From positions 1 to 43,059 of the forward strand of contig JADCHE010000128.1 of NCBI GenBank assembly GCA_020248665.1: a DNA stretch of 43,059 bases. Reading direction: 5' to 3'. Position numbers and translations under genes: made by a program. This document shows positions 25,205-33,014 of this stretch, piece after piece. The notes under the pieces were generated by a model. That model ran no database searches and was not told the origin of the DNA. It saw only the letters and a program-made list of their open reading frames with translations. Position 1 is the first letter of the stretch; the number at the start of each line of letters is the position of its first letter. This stretch comes from Burkholderiales bacterium. GTDB lineage: Bacteria; Pseudomonadota; Gammaproteobacteria; Burkholderiales; Burkholderiaceae_E.

Positions 25205-25313
25205 GAGCGTCGCAGGGGCCCCGGAGCGGACGGGAAGATTGCGAAGCCTTGCTATATCCAGCCTGTCTATCCGACCAGGAGCCGGGATCGAAGGCCCTAA
25301 GTGCTTGATTTGT

Positions 25314-25390
25314 TGGGGTGGCTGAGGGGACTCGAACCCCCGACAACCGGAATCACAATCCGGGACTCTACCAACTGAGCTACAGCCACC
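25314..25390 (-). tRNA. tRNA-His (anticodon GTG)
   Basis: 77 bases including the encoded extra 5' G (G-1) and 3' CCA. The acceptor arms GTGGCTG/CAGCCAC pair, the D arm reads AGCTCAGTTGGTAGAG, the anticodon loop is TTGTGAT and the T arm is GGGGGTTCGAGTCCCC. Last of three tRNAs transcribed leftward. Confidence 0.95.
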
Positions 25391-25427
25391 ACCGGGACCG
25401 CACAACGGGCGCTGCGCGGAAGCAACC

Positions 25428-25504
25428 TGGCCTGCCCGACAGGACTCGAACCTGTGACCCTCGGCTTAGAAGGCCGATGCTCTGTCCAGCTGAGCTACGG
25501 GCAG
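25428..25504 (-). tRNA. tRNA-Arg (anticodon TCT)
   Basis: 77 bases with encoded CCA. Acceptor CTGCCCG/CGGGCAG, anticodon stem CGGCC/GGCCG-type around CTTCTAA, T arm CAGGTTCGAGTCCTG. Reads AGA codons, rare in this GC-rich DNA. Confidence 0.95.
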
Positions 25505-25539
25505 AGGGTCCTGCAGAGCAAGACCGCGAGTATAGCCGA

Positions 25540-25616
<77 letters not shown>

Positions 25617-25626
25617 ACGCCGGGCG

Positions 25627-25632
25627 AGTGTA
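25627..25632 (-). promoter_or_regulatory. Candidate -10 box for the tRNA cluster
   Basis: TACACT preceded by GC on the minus strand, 10 bases upstream of mature tRNA-Pro. The same GCTACACT occurs upstream of greA, the Bug receptor gene and the DUF4230 gene. Confidence 0.5.
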
Positions 25633-25808
25633 GCGCATCGGGTCGGATGCGCCGGCGCGACGACGAGCGGTCGCCCGCCAAGGTCCCGCGCGACTCGGTG
25701 CACCGAACCGACCGCTCCCGCGGGGCGCGACTGCGCGACGCGCGGACGGACGGCATCCTCGCCGACGCGTCGCCGGGCAGGCCGCGACACGCCGTGCGGA
25801 GCTTCACG

Positions 25809-26014
25809 ATGAAGCGCATCCAGACCATCCGGCGGATCGCCTCGGCGTTGACGCTGGCCGCGCTGGCCGCGTGCAGCGAACAACCCGGAGCTGATCGCGC
25901 GCGCGATTTCGAACAACGCCGGCGGTACGATGCGCCGGCTCGCGTTCCCGGTGCTCGCCGGGCAGGCCCCTGGCCGACATCGCGGCCTACCTGGTGACGC
26001 CGGGCATCCGAGGC
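25809..26014 (+). pseudogene. Class I cytochrome c remnant
   Basis: From the ATG at 25809 a signal/lipobox-like start is read (ALTLAALAACS). In the next frame comes NNPELIARAISNNAGGTMRR, then LAFPVLAGQ. After a one-base shift in a CCCC run comes PLADIAAYLVTPG, the typical C-terminal helix of cytochrome c domains. The heme-binding CxxCH is absent. So there is an internal deletion plus two frame changes: a dead gene. The remainder of 25617-26123 shows nothing else. Confidence 0.6.
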
Positions 26015-26123
26015 CCGGCCGTCGGGGAGAGCTTCGCGGCGCGCCGTACGATCCGGACGGCACGGCGCTCCGAACGCCCCGTCGCGATGCCCGACGATGG
26101 GCCCTCGCGGGCCCGTTCGACGT

Positions 26124-27455
26124 TCAGGCCGCCACCGACTCCGCCAGCCGCCGGGCCAGCCGGTCGGCGGTGTCGTCGTTGCGCGCCTCGACCATCACGC
26201 GCAGAAGCGGCTCGGTGCCCGACGGACGGATCAGCACTCGGCCGTCGGCGCCGAGCTCGCGCTCGACCTGCTCGGTCGCCTCGCGCAGCGCGGCGTGCCC
26301 CTGCCAGTCGAAGCCCTTGGCGACCTTCACATTGATGAGGCGCTGCGGATACATGACGAGGTCGTCGGTGAGCTCGGCGAGCGTCTTGCCGCTGCGGCGC
26401 AGTGCGCCCAGCACCTGCAGCGCGCTGATGGTGCCGTCGCCGGTGGTGTGGCGATCGAGGCACAGCAGGTGCCCCGAGCTCTCGCCGCCGTACAGCCAGC
26501 CGCGCTGCTGCATCATCTCGAGCACGTAGCGGTCGCCGACCTTCGCGCGCACGAAGTTCACGCCGAGGCGCTGGAACGCCTGCTCGAGGCCGAAGTTCGA
26601 CATCAGGGTGCCGACGGCCCCCGCGACGTGGCAGTGGCGCGTGCGCTCGCGCACGATCAGGTAGAGCAGCTCGTCGCCGTTGAAGAGGCGACCGCTCGCG
26701 TCGCACATCATCAGTCGGTCGGCGTCGCCATCGAGCGCGACGCCGAGGTCGGCCTGGTGTTCCAGCACCGCCTTGCGCAGCGCGTCGGTGTGCGTCGCGC
26801 CGACCTTGTCGTTGATGTTCAGGCCGTTCGGCGAGGTGCCGATCGACACCACCTCGGCACCGAGCTCGTGGAACACGTGCGGCGCGGTGTGATACGCGGC
26901 GCCGTGCGCGCAGTCGACGACGACCTTCATGCCGTGCAGGTCGAGGTCGTTGGGGAACGTGCTCTTGCAGAACTCGATGTAGCGGCCGGCGGCATCCTCG
27001 ATCCGCTTCGCGCGGCCGAGCTGATCGGACTTCACGCAGCCCATCGGCTCCTCGAGCGCGGCCTCGATGCGCGCCTCGGTCTCGTCGGGCAGCTTGTTGC
27101 CGTCGAACGAGAAGAACTTGATGCCGTTGTCGTCGAACGGGTTGTGCGACGCGCTGATCACCACGCCGGCCGACAGCCGCAGCGCGCGCGTGAGGTAGGC
27201 CACCGCAGGCGTCGGCAGCGGACCCGACAGCATCACGTCGACGCCGGCGGCCGAGAAGCCGGCCTCGAGCGCGGCCTCGAGCAGGTAGCCGGAGATTCGG
27301 GTGTCCTTGCCGATCAGCACCGACGGGCGCGGGCCGGTGCGCTGCGCGAGCACCCGGCCGGCCGCGTAGCCGAGCCGCATCACGAAGTCGGGCGTGATCG
27401 GCGCCTCGCCGACCCGTCCGCGCACGCCATCGGTCCCGAAGTACTTGCGTCCCAT
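26124..27455 (-). CDS. glmM: Phosphoglucosamine mutase
   Basis: 443 residues, full length. [13 protein letters not shown] start, the phosphoserine loop [14 protein letters not shown] (Ser103), metal loop [11 protein letters not shown], sugar-binding GESSGH and phosphate-binding [12 protein letters not shown]. It converts glucosamine-6-phosphate to glucosamine-1-phosphate for UDP-GlcNAc, hence peptidoglycan and LPS. It is the last gene of ftsH-folP-glmM, 27 bases after folP, the conserved Burkholderiales order. Confidence 0.97.
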   Translation of the reverse strand: MGRKYFGTDGVRGRVGEAPITPDFVMRLGYAAGRVLAQRTGPRPSVLIGKDTRISGYLLEAALEAGFSAAGVDVMLSGPLPTPAVAYLTRALRLSAGVVISASHNPFDDNGIKFFSFDGNKLPDETEARIEAALEEPMGCVKSDQLGRAKRIEDAAGRYIEFCKSTFPNDLDLHGMKVVVDCAHGAAYHTAPHVFHELGAEVVSIGTSPNGLNINDKVGATHTDALRKAVLEHQADLGVALDGDADRLMMCDASGRLFNGDELLYLIVRERTRHCHVAGAVGTLMSNFGLEQAFQRLGVNFVRAKVGDRYVLEMMQQRGWLYGGESSGHLLCLDRHTTGDGTISALQVLGALRRSGKTLAELTDDLVMYPQRLINVKVAKGFDWQGHAALREATEQVERELGADGRVLIRPSGTEPLLRVMVEARNDDTADRLARRLAESVAA

Positions 27456-27482
27456 CGTTCGTGTCCTTTCCAGCCGTTCGTT

Positions 27483-28352
27483 TCAGGCACGGGCGCCTTC
27501 GATCGCACCCCAGACGACGAGCGCGTCGCGTGTCGCGGCAACGTCGTGTACGCGGACGATCCGCGCGCCGCGCGCAACCGCAGCGAGCATCGCCGCGAGG
27601 CTCGCGGGCAGCCGTTCGTCGACGGGCCGGCCGGTGATCGCGCCGAGCATCGACTTGCGCGACACGCCGACCAGCGCCGGCACCCCCGGCGGCAGCGCCT
27701 CGGGCAGCCGCGCGAGCAGGGCGAGGTTGTCCTCGAGGGTCTTGCCGAAGCCGATGCCCGGATCGACGACGATCCGCGCACTTTCCACGCCGGCATGCTG
27801 CAACGCGGCCACCCGGGCGGCAAGCCAGTCGCGGACCTCCCTGAGCACATCCCGATAGACGGGCGCCTGCTGCATGGTCAGCGGGTCGCCGAGCATGTGC
27901 ATCACGCAACACGCAGCGCTCGAGGCGCCCACCGCGTCGATCGCCGCCTCGGTGCGGAAGCCGGCCACGTCGTTGATCATGTCGGCACCCGCGTCGAGCA
28001 CCACGCGCATCACCTCGGGCTTGCGGGTGTCGACCGACAGCGGGACGCCGGCGTCGGCGAGCGCGCGCAGCACCGGACGCAGGCGGGCGAGCTCGACCTC
28101 GGCCGGTACCGGCGGCGCGCCGGGCCGCGTGGATTCGGCGCCGAGGTCGAGCAGCTCGGCGCCCTCCTTCAGCAGCCGCAGGGCATGCGCGATCGCCGTC
28201 GAGGGCTCGAGCCAGCGGCCGCCGTCGGAGAATGAATCCGCGGTCAGGTTGACGACGCCCATGATCCGCGGCCGGTCGAGCGCGAGCTCGAAGCGGCCGC
28301 AGCGCAGCGTCGGCACCGGTCGGAGGGGGATGGTCGAGCTCGGGGTCGTCAT
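27483..28352 (-). CDS. folP: Dihydropteroate synthase
   Basis: 289 residues. Loop 1 reads GVVNLTADSFSDGG (residues 32-45; most enzymes have Pro where this has Ala), then LDLGAESTRPGA, PLSVDTRKPEV, MINDVAGF, VVDPGIGFGKT and GVSRKSMLG with the closing RVHDVA. It condenses p-aminobenzoate with dihydropterin pyrophosphate in folate synthesis and is the sulfonamide target. Between ftsH (upstream, 129 bases with a strong hairpin) and glmM. Confidence 0.96.
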   Translation of the reverse strand: MTTPSSTIPLRPVPTLRCGRFELALDRPRIMGVVNLTADSFSDGGRWLEPSTAIAHALRLLKEGAELLDLGAESTRPGAPPVPAEVELARLRPVLRALADAGVPLSVDTRKPEVMRVVLDAGADMINDVAGFRTEAAIDAVGASSAACCVMHMLGDPLTMQQAPVYRDVLREVRDWLAARVAALQHAGVESARIVVDPGIGFGKTLEDNLALLARLPEALPPGVPALVGVSRKSMLGAITGRPVDERLPASLAAMLAAVARGARIVRVHDVAATRDALVVWGAIEGARA

Positions 28353-28414
28353 CGTGGCGGCGGCGGTGGCGGCGGGGCGGCGGGGCGGCGCGGCCCAGGT
28401 GGCACTGGAAACGG

Positions 28415-28440
28415 ACGCGCCCGCCGGAGGGCGGGCGCGT
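28415..28440 (-). terminator. Perfect 11-bp hairpin between ftsH and folP
   Basis: ACGCGCCCGCC (28415-28425), a 4-base loop and GGCGGGCGCGT (28430-28440). On the minus strand only CGTTTCC follows, so it is a weak terminator or RNA-processing/stability element that could set the folP-glmM to ftsH ratio. The arms extend as a very stable GC stem. Confidence 0.45.
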
Positions 28441-28481
28441 GACCGTCGAGGCGGACGTGCGGCTCCTGCGCCGCAGGCCCG

Positions 28482-30383
28482 TCAGTGCGCCGCGGGTGCG
28501 GTCGGCGCGTTGGGCGCGACGCCCGGCGATGGCGAGGCCGGCGGCGTGCCCGGCTGGTTCGGACCGCGGTCCTTCGGCGCGCGCGGCGGGCGCCCGGCGA
28601 TGATGTCCTCGATCTGCTCGGCGTCGATGGTCTCCCACTCGAGCAGCGCCTTGGTCATCGCCTCGATCTTGTCGCGGTTCTCCTCGATGATCTTCCTGGC
28701 GACCACGTACTGCTCGTCGATGATCCTGCGGATCTCGGAGTCGACCTTGCGCATCGTCTCCTCGGACATGTTGGTGGTCTTGGTGATCGACCGGCCCAGG
28801 AAGACCTCGCCCTCGTTCTCCGCATAGACCATCGGGCCGAGCGTCTCGCTCATGCCGTAGCGCGTGACCATGTCGCGGGCGAGCGCCGTGGCGCGCTCGA
28901 AGTCGTTGGACGCGCCGGTGGTCATCTGGTTCATGAAGACCTCCTCGGCGATCCGGCCGCCGAAGAGCACCGAGATCATGCTCTTCATGCGCTCGCGGTC
29001 CATGCTGTAGCGGTCCTCGGTGGGCAGCTGCATGGTGACGCCGAGCGCGCGGCCGCGCGGGATGATCGTGACCTTGTGCACCGGGTCGGTCTTGGGCAGC
29101 ATGCGCGCGACCAGCGCGTGGCCGGACTCGTGGTAGGCGGTGTTGCGGCGCTCCTCCTCGGGCATCACGATCGAGCGCCGCTCGGCGCCCATGATGATCT
29201 TGTCCTTGGCGCGCTCGAAGTCGATCATCTCGACCAGCCGGGCCGCGCGGCGCGCGGCGAACAGCGCCGCCTCGTTGACGAGGTTGGCGAGGTCCGCGCC
29301 GGACATGCCGGGCGTGCCGCGCGCGATCACGTCGGCTTTGACGTCGGGGCCGATCGGGACCTTGCGCATGTGCACGTTCAGGATCTGCTCGCGGCCGCGG
29401 ATGTCGGGCAGCGGCACGACCACCTGCCGGTCGAAACGGCCCGGACGCAGCAGGGCCGGGTCGAGCACATCGGGGCGGTTGGTCGCGGCGATCACGATGA
29501 TGCCCTGGCCGGTCTCGAAGCCGTCCATCTCGACCAGCAGCTGGTTCAGCGTCTGCTCGCGCTCATCGTTGCCGCCGCCCAGACCCGCGCCGCGCTGGCG
29601 GCCGACCGCATCGATCTCGTCGATGAACAGGATGCAGGGCGCGTGCTTCTTGGCGTTCTCGAACATGTCGCGCACGCGGGCAGCGCCCACGCCGACGAAC
29701 ATCTCGACGAAGTCGGAGCCTGAGATGCTGAAGAACGGCACCTTCGCCTCGCCGGCGATCGCCTTGGCGAGCAGCGTCTTGCCGGTGCCGGGCGAGCCGA
29801 CCATCAGCACGCCACGCGGGATCCGGCCGCCGAGCTTCTGGAACTTGGAGGGGTCGCGCAGGAAATCGACCAGTTCCTGGACCTCTTCCTTGGCCTCGTC
29901 GCAGCCGGCGACGTCGGCGAAGGTGATCGAGTTGTTCGACTCGTCGAGCATGCGCGCGCGGCTCTTGCCGAACGAGAACGCGCCGCCGCGCCCGCCGCCC
30001 TGCATCTGGCGCATGAAGAACACCCAGACGCCGATCAGCAGCAGCATCGGGAACCAGCTGATGAAGATGCTCATGAGCAGGCTCTGCTCTTCCTCGGGCT
30101 TGGCGTTGACCTGCACGCCGAACTTCATCAGGTCGGACACCATCCAGATGTCGCCGGACCCCGGCGAATAGACGGTGATGCCCCGGCCTTCCTTGGTCTT
30201 GGCGCGAAGGGTGCGGCCGTCGACCACGACGCTGTCGATGCGCCCGGCCTTGGCCTCGTCCATGAACTGCGAGTACGGCATGTCGCCGCCCCGGACCTGT
30301 CGCGTGTCGAACTGCTTGAACACGGTGAACAGGACCAGCGCGATGACCAGCCAGACCGCCGCCTTGGAGAACATGTTGTTCAC
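28482..30383 (-). CDS. ftsH: ATP-dependent zinc metalloprotease FtsH
   Basis: 633 residues. Start is GTG at 30383, because AAGGAG lies 8 bases upstream and the family begins MNN(N)MFSKAAVW in this order; the ATG at 30374 is less likely. Two membrane segments (about 8-24 and 104-123) flank the periplasmic domain. AAA+ motifs: GSPGTGKT (196-203), ILFIDEID, and SRH with RPGRFDR. Protease: HESGH (418-422) with a downstream Asp zinc ligand. It degrades misfolded membrane proteins, LpxC-type regulators and others. The C-terminal tail is Pro/Ala-rich. Followed by folP and glmM. Confidence 0.98.
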   Translation of the reverse strand: MNNMFSKAAVWLVIALVLFTVFKQFDTRQVRGGDMPYSQFMDEAKAGRIDSVVVDGRTLRAKTKEGRGITVYSPGSGDIWMVSDLMKFGVQVNAKPEEEQSLLMSIFISWFPMLLLIGVWVFFMRQMQGGGRGGAFSFGKSRARMLDESNNSITFADVAGCDEAKEEVQELVDFLRDPSKFQKLGGRIPRGVLMVGSPGTGKTLLAKAIAGEAKVPFFSISGSDFVEMFVGVGAARVRDMFENAKKHAPCILFIDEIDAVGRQRGAGLGGGNDEREQTLNQLLVEMDGFETGQGIIVIAATNRPDVLDPALLRPGRFDRQVVVPLPDIRGREQILNVHMRKVPIGPDVKADVIARGTPGMSGADLANLVNEAALFAARRAARLVEMIDFERAKDKIIMGAERRSIVMPEEERRNTAYHESGHALVARMLPKTDPVHKVTIIPRGRALGVTMQLPTEDRYSMDRERMKSMISVLFGGRIAEEVFMNQMTTGASNDFERATALARDMVTRYGMSETLGPMVYAENEGEVFLGRSITKTTNMSEETMRKVDSEIRRIIDEQYVVARKIIEENRDKIEAMTKALLEWETIDAEQIEDIIAGRPPRAPKDRGPNQPGTPPASPSPGVAPNAPTAPAAH

Positions 30384-30434
30384 GTAAACGCTCCTTCGCG
30401 GCCCGCCACGCGGCGAGCCCGGTCGAATCGACTC

Positions 30435-30440
30435 ATTCTA
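30435..30440 (-). promoter_or_regulatory. Candidate -10 box for ftsH
   Basis: TAGAAT (5 of 6 to consensus) on the minus strand, about 52 bases before the GTG start, in the gap after rlmE. The best -35-like sequence is weak; a perfect TTGACA at 30477-30482 is too far (36 bases) to serve it. Confidence 0.45.
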
Positions 30441-30478
30441 CCCCCGATCGGCCCCCGGAACCGGCCGCCCGTCCATTG

Positions 30479-31147
30479 TCAAGCCCCGGACGACACCACG
30501 GATTCACCGGTGCCCTGCTTCAGACGCCGTCCCAGCAGGTAGGTTTCGGCCGACTCCGCCCGGGACGCCCGCGGCTTGCGCACGGCGATCGAAACGAACG
30601 TCCGCTTGAACGCCTCGACGATCTGGCTGTAGCCGCTGCCGTGGAAACACTTGATCAGCAGCGCGCCATCCGGCTTCAGGTGCCGTTCGGCGAACTCCAG
30701 CGCCAACTCGGCGAGGTGCCCCATCCGGGCGGCGTCGGCCAGCCCGACGCCGGACAGGTTGGGGGCCATGTCGGAAAGCACAAGGTCGGCCTTGCGGCCC
30801 TCGAGCAGCGCCTCGAACTGCGCGAGCACCGCGTCGTCGCGGAAGTCGCCCTGCAGGAACACGACGCCGTCCACCGGCTCCATCGGCAGCACGTCGATCG
30901 CGACGATGCGGCCGTTCACGGTGCCGCCGGGGCCGGCGAGCCTCTCGCGCAGCACCTGCGACCAGCTGCCCGGGGCGGAGCCCAGGTCGACGATCGTCTG
31001 GCCGGGCCGGATCAGCCGGTCCTGCTCGTCGATCTCGATCAGCTTGAAGGCCGCGCGCGAACGGTACTTCCTCTGCTGCGCGAGCTTCACGTACGGATCG
31101 TTCAGGTGCGCGTGGATCCACGCCTTGCTGAAGCGGTTCTTCGCCAT
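30479..31147 (-). CDS. rlmE: 23S rRNA (uridine2552-2'-O)-methyltransferase RlmE
   Basis: 222 residues, standard FtsJ/RrmJ length. [11 protein letters not shown] holds catalytic Lys35; SAM motif I is [12 protein letters not shown]; Asp126 in LSDMAPN and Lys166 in LLIKCF complete the K-D-K set. Methylates Um2552 in the peptidyl-transferase A loop during late 50S assembly. The ATG at 31147 is only 26 bases from the divergent yhbY start, so promoters of both must overlap or lie inside the opposite gene. ftsH follows 95 bases downstream. Confidence 0.96.
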   Translation of the reverse strand: MAKNRFSKAWIHAHLNDPYVKLAQQRKYRSRAAFKLIEIDEQDRLIRPGQTIVDLGSAPGSWSQVLRERLAGPGGTVNGRIVAIDVLPMEPVDGVVFLQGDFRDDAVLAQFEALLEGRKADLVLSDMAPNLSGVGLADAARMGHLAELALEFAERHLKPDGALLIKCFHGSGYSQIVEAFKRTFVSIAVRKPRASRAESAETYLLGRRLKQGTGESVVSSGA

Positions 31148-31161
31148 GGATTCCGGTCGAC

Positions 31162-31167
31162 TACACT
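31162..31167 (+). promoter_or_regulatory. Candidate -10 box, leaderless start of yhbY
   Basis: TACACT, 6 bases (GCGCCT), then ATG at 31174, within the 26-base divergent gap. No Shine-Dalgarno. TTCGCC at 31140-31145 would be a poor -35 at 16-bp spacing. Confidence 0.5.
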
Positions 31168-31173
31168 GCGCCT

Positions 31174-32472
31174 ATGACTGAACTGCCCGATGAAGGCCGC
31201 ACGCCGGCCCCCGCCCCCACGTTGTCGTCCGCGGAGCGCCGAGCCTTGCGGGCCCGCGCGCACGAACTCGATCCCGTCGTCATGATCGGCAACGACGGCC
31301 TCACCGATGCGGTGATCGCCGAGACCGACCGTGCGCTCGGCGCGCACGGGCTGATCAAGGTCCGCATCTTCGGGGACGACCGCGACGCCCGCCAGTCGAT
31401 GGCCACCGAGCTGGAGGCGCGCTCCGGCGCGGCGCTGGTGCAGGCGATCGGGAAGCTGGTCGTGCTGTGGCGGCCTCGGGCGGAGGACGACGGGCCGATC
31501 GGTGCCGCGCCCGCGCCGACGCCGGCCGCGCGCAGGCGTCCGACGCTGTCGGTGCCGAAGAAGCTGGCCGCCGAGGGCAAGCCGGCGCCGAAGCGCCGCG
31601 CCCGCACGGGCATGCCGCGTCCGCCGGCCGAGGACGCCCCGCCGCGACGCAGCCGCGCGCCGGCCGGACGGCCGGTCGGACCGGGCCTGCGCGGCGCGCG
31701 CGGCGCGCTCGATCCGTCAGTGGCGCGCGCCGCGTCGGGGGGCGCGTCATCCGGGATCCGCGGCGGGCGTCCGGCGGGCGCGAGCGCCACGCGAGGAACG
31801 GCATCGACCGGGGCCCGCGGTGCGGGCGCTCGGCCCACGGCCGGTACCGGTTCGCCAGCGGCCGGAGCACGGCCCGCGGGTACGCGTCCAGAAGGTGGAC
31901 GACCTGCCGGTGCGCGACCTGCCGGTGCGCGACCTGCCGGCGCACGCCCTGCCGGCGCACGCCCTGCGGGAGCAGCGCGCGGCCCGGGTTCGTTCGACCC
32001 GCGTTCGGACGGCTCGCCCGCCCCGCGGCCCGCGGGTCGGCCGAGCGGCGCCTCGGCGGCGCGGCCGACCGGCGCGGGCGTACCCCGGGGTCCGGCCGGG
32101 TCTGGGTCGCGCGGCGGGTCGGCGGCGCCGCGCGGCGGGCCCGGCTCGCCGGGGCCGCGAGGACGAACGGGCACGCCGGCACCGAGGAGCGGCGCCGGAT
32201 CGGCCGCATCACGCGGCGGCTTCGGAGCACCCTCGCCTCGAAGCGGTGCCACCGGAGGCCCGCCGCTGCGGGGGGGTTCCGGCGCGGCCCGCGGCGGCGC
32301 GATCGGCGGCCGCACTTCGGCGCGACCGCCCTCGGGCGGCACGGCCGCACGCGGGGCCGCCCCGGCCCGCTCGGGCGCCGGGGCACCGCGCGGCACCGCT
32401 CGGAGCGCCACGCCGGCTACAGGTAGCGGACGCCCAGGACCTCGTACTCGCGCAGGCCGCCGGGGGCCTTGA
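31174..32472 (+). CDS. yhbY: YhbY/CRM-domain RNA-binding protein with a very long low-complexity tail
   Basis: 432 residues. Residues 16-108 form the CRM (CRS1-YhbY) domain: [20 protein letters not shown], then [25 protein letters not shown] and [10 protein letters not shown] (the GxxG-type loop is GNDG). YhbY binds the pre-50S ribosome. Typical bacterial proteins are about 95-200 residues; here about 320 extra residues are almost only Gly, Ala, Arg, Pro, Ser and Thr, with a PAGAR repeat around residues 240-270 and many RGG/RGA-like pieces. The tail is predicted disordered, strongly basic and RNA-binding. Its end overlaps the opposite-strand greA by 56 bases. Third positions in the tail remain GC-rich and in frame throughout. 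Confidence 0.85.
   Translation: MTELPDEGRTPAPAPTLSSAERRALRARAHELDPVVMIGNDGLTDAVIAETDRALGAHGLIKVRIFGDDRDARQSMATELEARSGAALVQAIGKLVVLWRPRAEDDGPIGAAPAPTPAARRRPTLSVPKKLAAEGKPAPKRRARTGMPRPPAEDAPPRRSRAPAGRPVGPGLRGARGALDPSVARAASGGASSGIRGGRPAGASATRGTASTGARGAGARPTAGTGSPAAGARPAGTRPEGGRPAGARPAGARPAGARPAGARPAGAARGPGSFDPRSDGSPAPRPAGRPSGASAARPTGAGVPRGPAGSGSRGGSAAPRGGPGSPGPRGRTGTPAPRSGAGSAASRGGFGAPSPRSGATGGPPLRGGSGAARGGAIGGRTSARPPSGGTAARGAAPARSGAGAPRGTARSATPATGSGRPGPRTRAGRRGP
31900..31970 (+). repeat. 15-bp tandem repeat in the yhbY tail
   Basis: About four and a half copies of a 15-base unit (ACCTGCCGGTGCGCG and close variants) encode repeating ARPAG. Copies fall into two sequence versions (GGTGCGCG and GGCGCACG), so expansion followed by synonymous drift or gene conversion is likely. 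A likely site of length variation between strains. Confidence 0.8.
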
Positions 32473-32893
32473 CCTCGGCGACGTCGCCGACGACCTTGCC
32501 GATCAGCGCGCGCGCGATCGGGCTCGACACCGAGATCTTGCCGTCCTTGATGTCGGCCTCGTCGTCACCGACGATCTGGTAGGTCACGGTGTCGCCGGCC
32601 TCGAGGTCCTCGAGCTCGACGGTCGCCCCGAACACGATCCGGCCGCCCGCGTCGAGCGTCGACGGGTCGATCACCTGCGCGGACGCGAGCTTGCCCTCGA
32701 TCTCCGCGATGCGGCCCTCGATGAAGCCCTGCTTCTCCTTGGCGGCGTCGTACTCGGCGTTCTCGGACAGGTCGCCCTGCGCACGCGCCTCGGCGATCGC
32801 GGTGATGACCGCGGGCCGCTCGACCGACTTCAGCCGCTGCAGCTCGTCCTTCAGCCGCTGCGCACCGCGCACCGTCAACGGGATCGTGCTCAC
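32417..32893 (-). CDS. greA: Transcription elongation factor GreA
   Basis: 158 residues. GTG start at 32893 with GGAG upstream. The N-terminal coiled coil carries the acidic tip [16 protein letters not shown] (Asp41 and Glu44, which chelate the second Mg2+ in RNA polymerase); the C-terminal FKBP-like domain ends [11 protein letters not shown]. It rescues backtracked polymerase by stimulating transcript cleavage. Directly upstream are its promoter and an intrinsic terminator-like hairpin, an attenuator arrangement. The 3' end overlaps yhbY tail-to-tail. Confidence 0.97.
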   Translation of the reverse strand: MSTIPLTVRGAQRLKDELQRLKSVERPAVITAIAEARAQGDLSENAEYDAAKEKQGFIEGRIAEIEGKLASAQVIDPSTLDAGGRIVFGATVELEDLEAGDTVTYQIVGDDEADIKDGKISVSSPIARALIGKVVGDVAEVKAPGGLREYEVLGVRYL

Positions 32894-32904
32894 GTCGTGC
32901 TCCG

Positions 32905-32939
32905 AAAAAAAACGCGCCCCGGACAGGATGCCCGGGGCG
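32905..32939 (-). terminator. Intrinsic terminator in the greA leader (possible attenuator)
   Basis: On the minus strand: stem CGCCCCGG / CCGGGGCG (32932-32939 with 32915-32922), a 9-base loop, then CG and eight T (32912-32905). It is a textbook Rho-independent terminator that ends 11 bases before the greA GTG and downstream of the greA -10 box. It would also stop read-through from the metal cluster upstream. Confidence 0.85.
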
Positions 32940-32950
32940 ACGGCGATTCA

Positions 32951-32956
32951 AGTGTA
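32951..32956 (-). promoter_or_regulatory. greA promoter -10 (extended)
   Basis: TGCTACACT on the minus strand (TGn plus TACACT). CCGACA at 32976-32981 is a possible -35 but at 19-bp spacing. Predicted transcription start is about 32944, so the terminator lies within the first 40 bases of the transcript. Confidence 0.55.
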
Positions 32957-33014
32957 GCACCGGCCCGCCCGCCCCTGTCGGGTGCGGGGTCGGCGTGCGG
33001 CGCGTGCGGCGCGC

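Larger units (their letters stand above)
22985..25313. mobile_element. Small integrase-bearing genomic island next to tRNA-His
   Basis: Two plus-strand genes (tyrosine recombinase and RelA/SpoT-domain protein) sit in DNA with visibly lower GC (about 60% by eye) and less biased third-codon positions than both flanks. The left edge coincides with the break in the SMP-30-like gene; the right edge is placed at the 3' end of tRNA-His, a favoured integration site. I found no second copy of the tRNA 3' end at the left edge, so attL/attR are not demonstrated and the ends are approximate. The 25205-25313 stretch holds no gene. Confidence 0.6.

Noticed and set aside
28221-28260. Ala for Pro in DHPS loop 1 as a sulfonamide-resistance change
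   Set aside because: Single position, no comparison possible here; the usual resistance positions (loop 2 STRPG region) look normal.
30372-30374. ATG at 30374 as the ftsH start
   Set aside because: The GTG at 30383 has well-placed AAGGAG and gives the N-terminus usual in this order.
30477-30482. TTGACA as -35 box for ftsH
   Set aside because: It overlaps the rlmE stop and lies 36 bases from the TAGAAT -10, far beyond normal spacing.
31900-31970. Tandem repeat considered as a CRISPR array
   Set aside because: 15-bp units are directly adjacent, with no spacers, and lie inside a coding frame.
31161-32411. A 416-codon minus-strand frame antisense to the yhbY tail
   Set aside because: Pure low-complexity Pro/Arg/Gly translation that mirrors the repeat composition. 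The plus frame is continuous with a recognised CRM domain.
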